Shown here: positions 6,653 to 13,407 of the stretch, piece after piece | How the letters are laid out: the number at the start of each line of letters is the position of its first letter | How positions within the stretch are numbered: position 1 is the stretch's first letter | NCBI GenBank assembly: GCA_050186055.1 | Contig: JBFWYV010000076.1 | Span: 1 to 17,833, forward strand | DNA from: CAMDPA01 sp050186055 | GTDB taxonomy: Bacteria > Pseudomonadota > Alphaproteobacteria > Rhizobiales > Hyphomicrobiaceae | Length of the DNA: 17,833 bases | Direction: 5' to 3' | Made by a program: the position numbers and the translations under genes | Notes under the pieces: generated by a model | Database searches by the model: none | What the model was told of the DNA's origin: nothing | Seen by the model: only the letters and a program-made list of their open reading frames with translations

Positions 6653-8893
6653 TCACCACCTGTATTTGATGCCGGCGTAGACAGCGCGACCATTGCCAGG
6701 TTCGAAGAGAGCGGAGGTCGGCGAGGCAAGCCCGGTTATGCTGGCGCTCGCAATATATTTCTCGTCCGTGAGATTTCGGCCTTCGATGTAGGCGGAGACG
6801 GGTCCGCCATTGTCATAGCCGAGTTTCATCCCCCATAGCGTATAGGGGATGGTCTTCGTCGTATTCTCGTTGTCGACGTAATAGGCCTGCGGAACCCATT
6901 CGATATTAGGCCCGAAGAAGACGCCGTTTGGATGCTTGTAGAGCAGCTCTGCGCGCAGGAAGTGACGCGGCGCACCAGGCAGCACGTTGTCGCCGAACTG
7001 CGAGTCGCCATCGAATCGGAAGTCGTTCAGCGTGTAGGCAGCGTTCAGCCACAGCCGGTCTGGAGTGCCAGCCGGCTCCAGGATGGACTGCAATACGCTG
7101 AAGCCGAAACCGATCTCGAGTCCCTGGTGAATGGTCCGGTCTGCATTGCGCACGTCGCAGGATCCGGGCACCACCGTAAGGCATTGTAGCTCGTTCCTGA
7201 TTTCGGAGTGATAGGCTGCGAGATCCCACGTGTAGTCCGGTCGCCTGCCGCGTGTCCCAATCTCGTACGTGGTTGCGGTTTGCGCCTTGATGTTCGAGTT
7301 GATGAATGACGTGAACGTGTTCTCGCCGAAGCTAGGCGCTTCCCCGCTTCGCGATATGTTCGCGAAAACCTGCCAACCCGCATCTATATTCCAGAGCAGA
7401 CCGAGTTTCGGACTCCAGATATCGAAAGACTTCCGGCCCGAGTCGTTCGACGGCGAGGGGTCGAGGAAATAGCGATCCTCACGCTCGCGAACGGCATGCA
7501 GGAACTGTGTTCCGGCAACCAGCGCAACCTCCGGCAGGAAGAAGAAGGAGTTCTCGATGTAGGCAGACGTGTTCCTGGACGTATCAAGCGAGCTCGACAG
7601 CAGCGATCCCTTCACGGCGCCGGATAGGTTCGCGAACTGGTTATTGTCGATCTCGCCGTTGTGAACGTTCACGCCGGCAATCAGACGGTTCTTGAAGCCG
7701 CCGATATGACGCTCATCGGTGATGCGTCCGAATCCGCCGTAGTCGTCGTACTGATAGTCGAGCCACTGAAAGATGGGATGCATCAAATGACGGTTCACCA
7801 CGAAGGCGCCGATCTCGGCCATCGTGTTGGGTGAAAACCGAAACGCTGTCTTGTTGGCTATTCGCCACGAATCGATATTGCGCTGCTGGTCGAGCAACAG
7901 ATTGTTCGCTGCAGCCGTCATTGGGCTGCTGAGCGCATTGTCTCGGGTCAAGGAGCCGGGAATACGCTGGCGGATGTGATTGGCGTTGATATAGAAGCGT
8001 GTCTCGATGTCGGGCGTGATCCGTACCCCGACGTTGGCGCTGGCGCGCGTTGATTCACCCCGGGAGTGATCGCGATAGCCGTCGGTCTCTTGCCATGAGC
8101 CCGTGGCGAAGAAGTCGAACGGCCCTCTCGCGCCGCCGGAGTTTGCCTGCAGCCGATGATAGCCGAAACTGCCGAAGTCGGCGCTCCCGGCGAAGACATT
8201 TGCGTCCCGGCCCGTGGGTGTAACGAAGTTGATCGCCCCGCCCAGCGAATTGGCGCCGAAACGTAACGCATTGGAGCCCTTGAAGACTTCGATATAGCGA
8301 TAGGCGCTCGGATCGATTTCCTGCAGATCGCCGTAGCCGTCGGCGGTATTGATCGGGATGCCGTCCATGTAGAGTTGCAGGCTGCGCAGATGGAAGTTGC
8401 GGGACAGACCGGAGCCGCGGATCGACAGCCGGGAGTCTTCCCCCCATTTAGGTTGCACGAAAATACCGGGGACGTAGTCGAGCACGTCCTTGAGTGTTGC
8501 AGACGGCGTGCTCTGACGGTACCCGCTATCTGGCACGACCGTCACCGATCCAGGTACGCGCGCCAGCATGGCTTGGGCTTGCGCCGTCGTCGGCACGGTC
8601 AGGCTTCCGCCGCCCGGCGTCGCGGTCGGATCGGCTGTTGTCGGGATAGCCGGGACAGGTTGAGCCGTCGGAGCGGGCTGGGCAGGAGCAGTCGAAACCG
8701 CGGGTTTGGGCGCAGGATTCGGCTTCGGCTTGGTCGTTTGAACCACCACTGGCGGGAGCGGTGTGGTTGATTGTGCGCGTGCTGCATCACAAATGGCAGC
8801 GATAGCCGATGCGCTTGATGCAATGGCTACACCGGTCTGTAGCGGCCGCGCGGACGTGAGTAGGCGCACCCATGGCGCCAAGGCGATAGGCAT
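6653..8893 (-). CDS. TonB-dependent outer-membrane receptor (FecA/YncD-like)
   Basis: The 746-residue product begins with a signal region ending near ARA-QS (about residue 40). An unusual Pro/Ala/Thr-rich linker (about 46-95) opens with PPVVV, a possible TonB-box-like segment. The plug domain runs from about 112 to 230, with SATLKDVLDYVPGIFVQ, LSIRGSGL, YMDGIPIN and GANSLGGAINFVTPTG. The remainder is a beta-barrel ending in the aromatic C-terminus YRW expected of outer-membrane proteins. Two cysteines eight residues apart (CLTVVPGSC) probably form a disulphide in a surface loop. The receptor would import a scarce ligand such as a metal chelate, using energy from TonB-ExbB-ExbD, none of which is in the window. 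ATG 8893 is preceded by AGGGG. It lies 65 bases downstream of the DUF2946-like gene on the same strand, probably one operon, which hints at a metal ligand. Confidence 0.92.
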   Translation of the reverse strand: MPIALAPWVRLLTSARPLQTGVAIASSASAIAAICDAARAQSTTPLPPVVVQTTKPKPNPAPKPAVSTAPAQPAPTAQPVPAIPTTADPTATPGGGSLTVPTTAQAQAMLARVPGSVTVVPDSGYRQSTPSATLKDVLDYVPGIFVQPKWGEDSRLSIRGSGLSRNFHLRSLQLYMDGIPINTADGYGDLQEIDPSAYRYIEVFKGSNALRFGANSLGGAINFVTPTGRDANVFAGSADFGSFGYHRLQANSGGARGPFDFFATGSWQETDGYRDHSRGESTRASANVGVRITPDIETRFYINANHIRQRIPGSLTRDNALSSPMTAAANNLLLDQQRNIDSWRIANKTAFRFSPNTMAEIGAFVVNRHLMHPIFQWLDYQYDDYGGFGRITDERHIGGFKNRLIAGVNVHNGEIDNNQFANLSGAVKGSLLSSSLDTSRNTSAYIENSFFFLPEVALVAGTQFLHAVREREDRYFLDPSPSNDSGRKSFDIWSPKLGLLWNIDAGWQVFANISRSGEAPSFGENTFTSFINSNIKAQTATTYEIGTRGRRPDYTWDLAAYHSEIRNELQCLTVVPGSCDVRNADRTIHQGLEIGFGFSVLQSILEPAGTPDRLWLNAAYTLNDFRFDGDSQFGDNVLPGAPRHFLRAELLYKHPNGVFFGPNIEWVPQAYYVDNENTTKTIPYTLWGMKLGYDNGGPVSAYIEGRNLTDEKYIASASITGLASPTSALFEPGNGRAVYAGIKYRW

Positions 8894-8958
8894 GACAGAT
8901 CCCCTGGATTGGAAGGTTCTCGCGCGCTAAGGCGCGTCACTGATGCAGAGATTGGGCA

Positions 8959-9351
8959 TCAGGCGATGGTCGGGGGACCCCTGGCGGGTGGACAGACTGC
9001 GCTGCGCTGGACCAGCAGGACCCGGTATGCATCTGTCCAGTCGAAGCCGGTGAAAGCCGGCGGTACAGCCACGGGGGGAGCAGGTGTAGCAAGCGCGAAC
9101 GCAGGTGCGTGCCCTGTGCAAATCGGACAGTTGCTTTGTCCGTCGGATGGTTTGGGGGATGGGAGTTTATGGGCGATGCCGTCCGATGACGACGTATCCG
9201 CGCCACCACGGCAGATCAGAAGAAGATCGGCTGCGAGCTGGTCCTGACCGAGGCCATGCGCCAACACGATCGCATGATGACGGACGAGAGCACCGGCGTG
9301 CAGCAGCACGCCGATCACGGCAATAACTCTGATCCACTTGAACCGGCGCAT
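8959..9351 (-). CDS. DUF2946-like exported or membrane-anchored protein
   Basis: This 130-residue protein has a hydrophobic N-terminal segment (about residues 7-32) with His18, His25, His26 and His32. A polar region follows, then SNCPICTGHAPAFALA with a CxxC pair (Cys75, Cys78), a Pro/Ala-rich stretch, and a C-terminus with ARGPP. This layout, with a CPxC motif in a small periplasmic protein and a Gly-Pro-Pro ending, fits the DUF2946 family. I recall members of that family beside TonB-dependent receptors, often copper-related. The function is unknown; the His and Cys residues suggest metal or thiol chemistry. It is upstream of the receptor gene and probably co-transcribed. ATG 9351 is chosen because it starts the hydrophobic segment and has GGAGAG upstream. 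The overlapping plus-strand frame is a shadow. Confidence 0.72.
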   Translation of the reverse strand: MRRFKWIRVIAVIGVLLHAGALVRHHAIVLAHGLGQDQLAADLLLICRGGADTSSSDGIAHKLPSPKPSDGQSNCPICTGHAPAFALATPAPPVAVPPAFTGFDWTDAYRVLLVQRSAVCPPARGPPTIA

Positions 9352-9380
9352 GAATTAACTTGCTCTCCCGCCGCACTCTA

Positions 9381-9390
9381 CGCACGTGCG
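9381..9390. promoter_or_regulatory. 10-bp perfect palindrome upstream of the DUF2946-like gene
   Basis: CGCACGTGCG is a perfect palindrome about 30 bases before the minus-strand start at 9351. It is in the right place for an operator of the DUF2946-receptor operon. The length is short enough to arise by chance. Confidence 0.3.
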
Positions 9391-9434
9391 GGAAGGCCGC
9401 GCAATGTGGCGTTATGGCTGGCAGTTTATCCGTC

Positions 9435-9477
9435 CGGCCCGGATGCGCCTGTCCTGGCGCAAGTGCCATCCGGGCCG
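9435..9477. promoter_or_regulatory. Nested inverted repeat in the divergent intergenic region
   Basis: CGGCCCGGATG (9435-9445) and CATCCGGGCCG (9467-9477) form an 11-bp perfect outer stem. Inside it, GCGCC (9445-9449) pairs with GGCGC (9456-9460), sharing one base with the outer arm. It lies between the divergent DUF2946-like gene and the NADH dehydrogenase-like gene. It could be a regulator-binding site, a terminator or attenuator in an mRNA leader, or an RNA element. No T tract follows. Confidence 0.5.
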
Positions 9478-9597
9478 AAACGTTGCGCGACCAGTTGGGC
9501 GATGCTACGCATGACGGCTGTATCAGATGCGCCTGCACGCGAATGCGGCGACAAGCCGGACGGAATTCGTGGGTCAACCGGTCCTGTTGTTATCGGC

Positions 9598-10863
9598 ATG
9601 AAGAAAAACGTACGTGTTGTCGGAGGCGGATTCGCCGGCCTTTGGGCGGCGCTCGCTGCCGCGAGGTATCTCGACGAACTCGGCATCGGACGTGACGACG
9701 TCGAGATCTCCCTGATCAATCGCGATGCGTGGCACGCAATTCGTGTACGCAATTACGAAGCCGATCTCGAGACTGCACGTGTAAAGCTCGACCAAGTGCT
9801 CGCGCCGGCTGGCATTGCCGAAATTACAGGGACCGTCACGGCGATCGACGTTGGCCGGCGGGCAGTCGGCGTCGAGACCGGCGGCAATACCGAGGTGCTC
9901 CCTTACGATCGGCTGGTTCTCGCGTCCGGTAGTCAGCTCGACCGTCCCCCGATCAAGGGTCTGGCAGCCCATGCGTTTGCAATAGATACCTGGCAGGAGG
10001 CGGCGGCGCTCCGGACCCACATGGATGGGCTTTCTCGCCGGCCGCCTTGCGACGGGCGCGACGCTGTCGTGATCGTCGGAGCCGGTTTCACTGGAATAGA
10101 GCTGGCATGCGAGATGCCCGAACGTCTGCGCGCATGCGGAATTTCCAGCGGCCGCGTCATATTGCTGGATCGGAATCCAAGTGTCGGATCGGAAATGACC
10201 GGGGAATCGCGCGCCGTCGTAAATGCTGCTTTGAAAGACCTGGGCGTCGAGGTGCGCAATGGCGTGTCGGTCGCATCGATCGATGCGACCAGCGTCGAAC
10301 TGGCAGATGGCTCCCGGATTGCCGCCGAGACCGTCATTTGGACCGCGGGAATGCGCGCCAGTCCGCTGGCGAGGCTGGTTCCTGCTTCGACTGACGTGCA
10401 GGGCCGGCTGTCTGTCGATACGACGATGCGCGTTGTCGGCGTGGATGGTGTATTCGCGGCGGGAGATGTTGCCGGAGCTCCGCTCCTGGATGGCCATTCG
10501 ACGGTGATGTCGTGTCAGTTTGCAAGGCCGATGGGACGTTTTGCAGGCCACAATGCCGTCGCCGACGTGCTGGGACACGACCTCTTGGCGATGAATACGG
10601 ACCGTTACGTTACGTGTCTTGATCTCGGACCGTCCGGCGCCCTCTTTACGCAGGGTTGGGATCGGCGGCTCGTCGCCAGCGGTGCGGACGCCAAGCGGAC
10701 GAAGATGACGATAAACCGCGAGCGTATTTACCCGCCGCGCTCCATGACACGCCACGATCTATTCGCTGCCGCAACACCGGTCGTTCAAGCGTCGCCGACC
10801 GCAGGAAAAATCGGCAATCCCGGTGCAAGCGCGCCGGCAACGTCCTCGAACGCAGATCGTTAG
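9598..10863 (+). CDS. Type II NADH dehydrogenase-like FAD/NAD(P)-dependent oxidoreductase
   Basis: Starting at ATG 9598, the product is 421 residues. An N-terminal FAD-binding motif (VVGGGFAG, residues 7-14) is followed by a second dinucleotide-binding motif (VIVGAGFTGIELA, about 158-170). A late FAD-binding element (GVFAAGDVAG, about 284-293) completes the two-dinucleotide-fold pattern of the NDH-2/Ndh family. These flavoproteins sit at the inner face of the cytoplasmic membrane and pass electrons from NADH to quinone without pumping protons. The last 30 residues are Ala/Pro/Ser-rich rather than an obvious amphipathic anchor. The frame remains open upstream to 9256, but the extension covers the DUF2946-like gene and lacks conserved content. 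No strong ribosome-binding site precedes 9598. Divergence from the DUF2946-receptor pair suggests a possible link to metal reduction, which is inference. Some members act on other acceptors. Confidence 0.85.
   Translation: MKKNVRVVGGGFAGLWAALAAARYLDELGIGRDDVEISLINRDAWHAIRVRNYEADLETARVKLDQVLAPAGIAEITGTVTAIDVGRRAVGVETGGNTEVLPYDRLVLASGSQLDRPPIKGLAAHAFAIDTWQEAAALRTHMDGLSRRPPCDGRDAVVIVGAGFTGIELACEMPERLRACGISSGRVILLDRNPSVGSEMTGESRAVVNAALKDLGVEVRNGVSVASIDATSVELADGSRIAAETVIWTAGMRASPLARLVPASTDVQGRLSVDTTMRVVGVDGVFAAGDVAGAPLLDGHSTVMSCQFARPMGRFAGHNAVADVLGHDLLAMNTDRYVTCLDLGPSGALFTQGWDRRLVASGADAKRTKMTINRERIYPPRSMTRHDLFAAATPVVQASPTAGKIGNPGASAPATSSNADR
10269..10290. repeat. Perfect 22-bp palindrome inside the NADH dehydrogenase-like gene
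   Basis: GGTCGCATCGA (10269-10279) is followed without a gap by its exact reverse complement (10280-10290). It encodes part of VASIDAT. A perfect palindrome of this size is rare by chance in a window this long. It may be a protein-binding site inside the gene, or a by-product of CGAT-rich codon use. Confidence 0.6.
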
Positions 10864-10920
10864 CGTTCGCCGGTCGCCCGGGCCGCCAGGGCAGGCGAGC
10901 CCGCGCGTATGCGCTGCCCT

Positions 10921-10949
10921 TTGATGTGGGGATTGTCGAGTTTTATGCT
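10921..10949 (+). promoter_or_regulatory. Possible promoter of the DUF808 gene
   Basis: TTGATG (10921-10926) and TATGCT (10944-10949) are separated by 17 bases, about 70 bases before the DUF808 start. Each matches the sigma-70 consensus at four of six positions. The upstream part of this 154-base gap is GC-rich, with weak stem potential after the NADH dehydrogenase-like gene. Confidence 0.35.
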
Positions 10950-11017
10950 AATGGACTGCGATGGTACTCTGTGCTGAAGAACATTACCCGTCGAAATCAG
11001 AGGATGACTGACAGCGC

Positions 11018-11968
11018 ATGAGCGGACTACTTGCTCTCCTTGACGATGTTGCAGCCATCGCGAAACTGGCAGCGAGTCAACTCGACGACATAGCTGCGCA
11101 TGCGGCCAAGGCCAGCAGCAAGTCTGCCGGCGTCGTCATTGATGATGCCGCTGTCACGCCGAAATATGTTACCGGTTTGCCGGCCGCGCGCGAAATCCCG
11201 ATCGTCGCCAAGATCGCGCGGGGTTCCCTGTTCAACAAGATCGTCATCCTGCTGCCGGTGCTGCTGTTGCTGCAGGCCGTGGCGCCGTGGATCATCGCGC
11301 CACTGCTGATCCTGGGAGGCGCCTACCTGTGTTTCGAGGGTGCGGAAAAGACCTGGCATGCGCTCTCGCATCATAAGGATCCCGGCCCGCAACAGGCGGA
11401 AACGCTCGATGCGGCGCGCCTCGAAGAGCAACGGGTCAGGGGCGCCATCAAGACGGACTTTATCCTGTCCGCCGAAATCATGACGATTGCGCTGGCGACC
11501 ATCGACAGCGGCAATGTCTGGACACGAGCCGCTGCGCTTGCCGTCGTTGCGGTCTTGATTACGGTCCTGGTCTATGGCGCCGTCGCGCTTCTGGTAAAGC
11601 TGGACGATATTGGCGTTCGTATGAGTAAGGGTGGTCGGCTTGCGGTGACGCGCTCATTTGGACGTGGGCTCGTCGCAGCCATGCCGGGTATCCTCATGGC
11701 GATCTCGGTCGTCGGAACTGCCGCGATGCTTTGGGTCGGAGGAAGCATCGTCATTCACAGCCTGCACGAGCTGCATCTGTCTTGGCCGTACGAAAAGATA
11801 AAGGCCATCGCCGATGCCGTGTCGGGCAATGGGGCCTCCGAGGTGATTGCATGGGTGGCAACGGCACTGGTGGATGCCGTGGTCGGATTTGTGCTCGGTA
11901 CAGTTCTGATGCCGGTTGTCGATGCTGCGCTCGCTCCGATCGATGCGCTCTTCCCCGAAAAGAAATGA
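11018..11968 (+). CDS. DUF808 (YedI-like) multispanning inner-membrane protein
   Basis: This 316-residue protein begins with the family-typical MSGLLALLDDVAAIAKLAASQLDDIAAHAAKASSKSAGVVIDDAAVTP and ends at a Lys-Lys tail. A hydrophobic hairpin lies at about 75-110, including LLPVLLLLQAVAPWIIAPLLILGGAYLCFEGAEK. Further membrane segments lie near 150-200, 215-250 and 275-305. The pattern and length match DUF808/YedI, an inner-membrane family without an established function. The ATG at 11018 is preceded by AGAGGA, with a rather long spacer. The gene appears to stand alone on the plus strand between the NADH dehydrogenase-like gene and the second efflux operon. Confidence 0.88.
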   Translation: MSGLLALLDDVAAIAKLAASQLDDIAAHAAKASSKSAGVVIDDAAVTPKYVTGLPAAREIPIVAKIARGSLFNKIVILLPVLLLLQAVAPWIIAPLLILGGAYLCFEGAEKTWHALSHHKDPGPQQAETLDAARLEEQRVRGAIKTDFILSAEIMTIALATIDSGNVWTRAAALAVVAVLITVLVYGAVALLVKLDDIGVRMSKGGRLAVTRSFGRGLVAAMPGILMAISVVGTAAMLWVGGSIVIHSLHELHLSWPYEKIKAIADAVSGNGASEVIAWVATALVDAVVGFVLGTVLMPVVDAALAPIDALFPEKK

Positions 11969-11992
11969 TGGGGAGAATAGCCGTCGATGTAT

Positions 11993-12021
11993 GAGCACCC
12001 AGGTGTCGGGGTGCGATGCTC
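11993..12021 (+). terminator. Weak hairpin after the DUF808 gene
   Basis: GCACCC (11995-12000) pairs with GGGTGC (12009-12014). Alternatively, GAGCA (11993-11997) pairs with TGCTC (12017-12021). The two forms exclude each other. Only CTTAAC follows, not a T tract, so it is a weak terminator at best. Confidence 0.3.
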
Positions 12022-12204
12022 TTAACAATCAATACAGGATAACACCGCAGCAGCCGGTGATCGCCCTTGCTTGCGCAATTCATTGCCGATAGGCGATTGG
12101 AGCATTCATTTGGGGAGCGGTATCCCGGAGCCGCGTTTCCTGGTCAATTCGCGGCGGAAATGACGTATGCTCCGAGTGCGCAGGTCCACAATGCGGAGGA
12201 CAGC

Positions 12205-13395
12205 ATGGCGATCCTGGTGTCGCGGCCATTTTTATTCTTGTGGCGCATGCGTTGCCGCCCGATCGTCCTGCTAGCCCTCGTCCTTGCAGCTTGCGATACG
12301 CAAAAGCCGCAGCCGCCCCAGCAGCCGCCGACCGTATTCATCAGCAAGGTCGAGCTGAAGGATATTAACGAAGAGCGCACATTCACCGGACGGATCGAGG
12401 CGATCGAGAAAGTCCCCCTGCGCGCCAGGGTTCAGGGATTTCTGACCAGCCGGAATTTCGAGGAAGGCGCCGAAGTCAAAAAAGGCGCGGTGCTGTATGA
12501 GATCGACAGGCTGCCGTTCGAGATCGCTGTCAAGCAGGCGGAAGCCAATTTGGCGAATGCCGATGCCGCGCTGAAGCTCGCTCAGCTTACGTATGATCGG
12601 CAATTCGATCTGTCGCAGCGCAATTCCGCAGCGGCGTCGAAGGCGCAGCTCGACCAGGCCCAGGCGGCATTGGCGCAGGCACAGGCCCAGAAGCAGGCAC
12701 GGCAGGCCGAGTTGCAGACTGCTCAGGTCAATCTCGGCTACACGAATATCCTGGCTCCGTTCGACGGCCGCATCGGTCGGTCCAACTACGCTGTCGGCGA
12801 TCTCGTCGGTCCTTCCAGCAATCCGCTCGCGACGATCGTCCAACAGGATCCCATCTATGTCACCTTCCCGGTGCCGCAGCGCATTCTGCTTGAAACCCGC
12901 AGGTCGAATGACGGCGCGGATGCCTTCTACGTAAGGCTTCGACTGGCCGACGGCTCCTACTACGGCGAGCGCGGACGGATACAGTTCGTCGATGTGCAGG
13001 CGACGTCCTCGACCGACTCGGTCATCGTCCGGGCCTCCATCCCCAACCCCGACGGCATCCTGCTCGACCAGCAGCTCGTCGAGGTTTCGGTCGTCCGCAG
13101 CAAGCCACAGCCGCGACTGATGATGCCGCAATCAGCTTTGCTCCTCGATCAGCAGGGCGCGTTCGCATTGGCCGTGAGCAAGGAGAACAAGGTCGAGCAG
13201 CGGCGCATCGTCGTCGGCCAGCAGGTCGGCCCCATGATCATTGTCGAATCGGGTCTCTCCGCCGGCGATAGCGTCATCGTCAGCGGTCTTCGCAATGCCC
13301 GGCCCGGGATCGTCGTCTCGCCTCAGCTCGAGGCGCCGATCGGTCAGACCCATATCCAGCCCGCCCCGCCGACCAGCCCGCAGAGCAAGAAGTGA
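12205..13395 (+). CDS. RND efflux periplasmic adaptor, lipoprotein (MexE/AcrA type)
   Basis: Starting at ATG 12205, the product is 396 residues. A lipoprotein signal with lipobox LAAC puts the lipidated cysteine at residue 30, so the adaptor is anchored by lipid in the periplasm, unlike the first adaptor. Next come a half-lipoyl region (RVQGFLTSRNFEEGAEVKKGAVLYEID), a long Ala/Gln-rich helical hairpin (EANLANADAALKLAQ... and QAQAALAQAQAQKQARQAE), a second half-lipoyl region (LAPFDGRIGRSNYAVGDLVG), and the beta-barrel and membrane-proximal domains. The frame is open upstream to 12067. ATG 12205 is chosen for its GGAGGA ribosome-binding site at 12195-12200; ATG 12247 would give a shorter signal but has no such site. 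The pump gene follows 12 bases after the stop. No regulator gene is adjacent. Confidence 0.9.
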   Translation: MAILVSRPFLFLWRMRCRPIVLLALVLAACDTQKPQPPQQPPTVFISKVELKDINEERTFTGRIEAIEKVPLRARVQGFLTSRNFEEGAEVKKGAVLYEIDRLPFEIAVKQAEANLANADAALKLAQLTYDRQFDLSQRNSAAASKAQLDQAQAALAQAQAQKQARQAELQTAQVNLGYTNILAPFDGRIGRSNYAVGDLVGPSSNPLATIVQQDPIYVTFPVPQRILLETRRSNDGADAFYVRLRLADGSYYGERGRIQFVDVQATSSTDSVIVRASIPNPDGILLDQQLVEVSVVRSKPQPRLMMPQSALLLDQQGAFALAVSKENKVEQRRIVVGQQVGPMIIVESGLSAGDSVIVSGLRNARPGIVVSPQLEAPIGQTHIQPAPPTSPQSKK

Positions 13396-13407
13396 GGTTG
13401 GGCTGCC

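Noticed and set aside
9256..9597. 114-residue N-terminal extension of the NADH dehydrogenase-like protein
   Set aside because: The extension overlaps the DUF2946-like gene on the other strand, lacks conserved content, and the flavoprotein fold starts right at ATG 9598.
9574..10755. Minus-strand open frame (393 codons) opposite the NADH dehydrogenase-like gene
   Set aside because: The plus strand carries clear FAD and NAD-binding motifs; the antisense product shows no domain.
12271..13131. Minus-strand open frame (286 codons) opposite the second adaptor
   Set aside because: It is a shadow of the adaptor gene, with charged low-complexity content and no domain.
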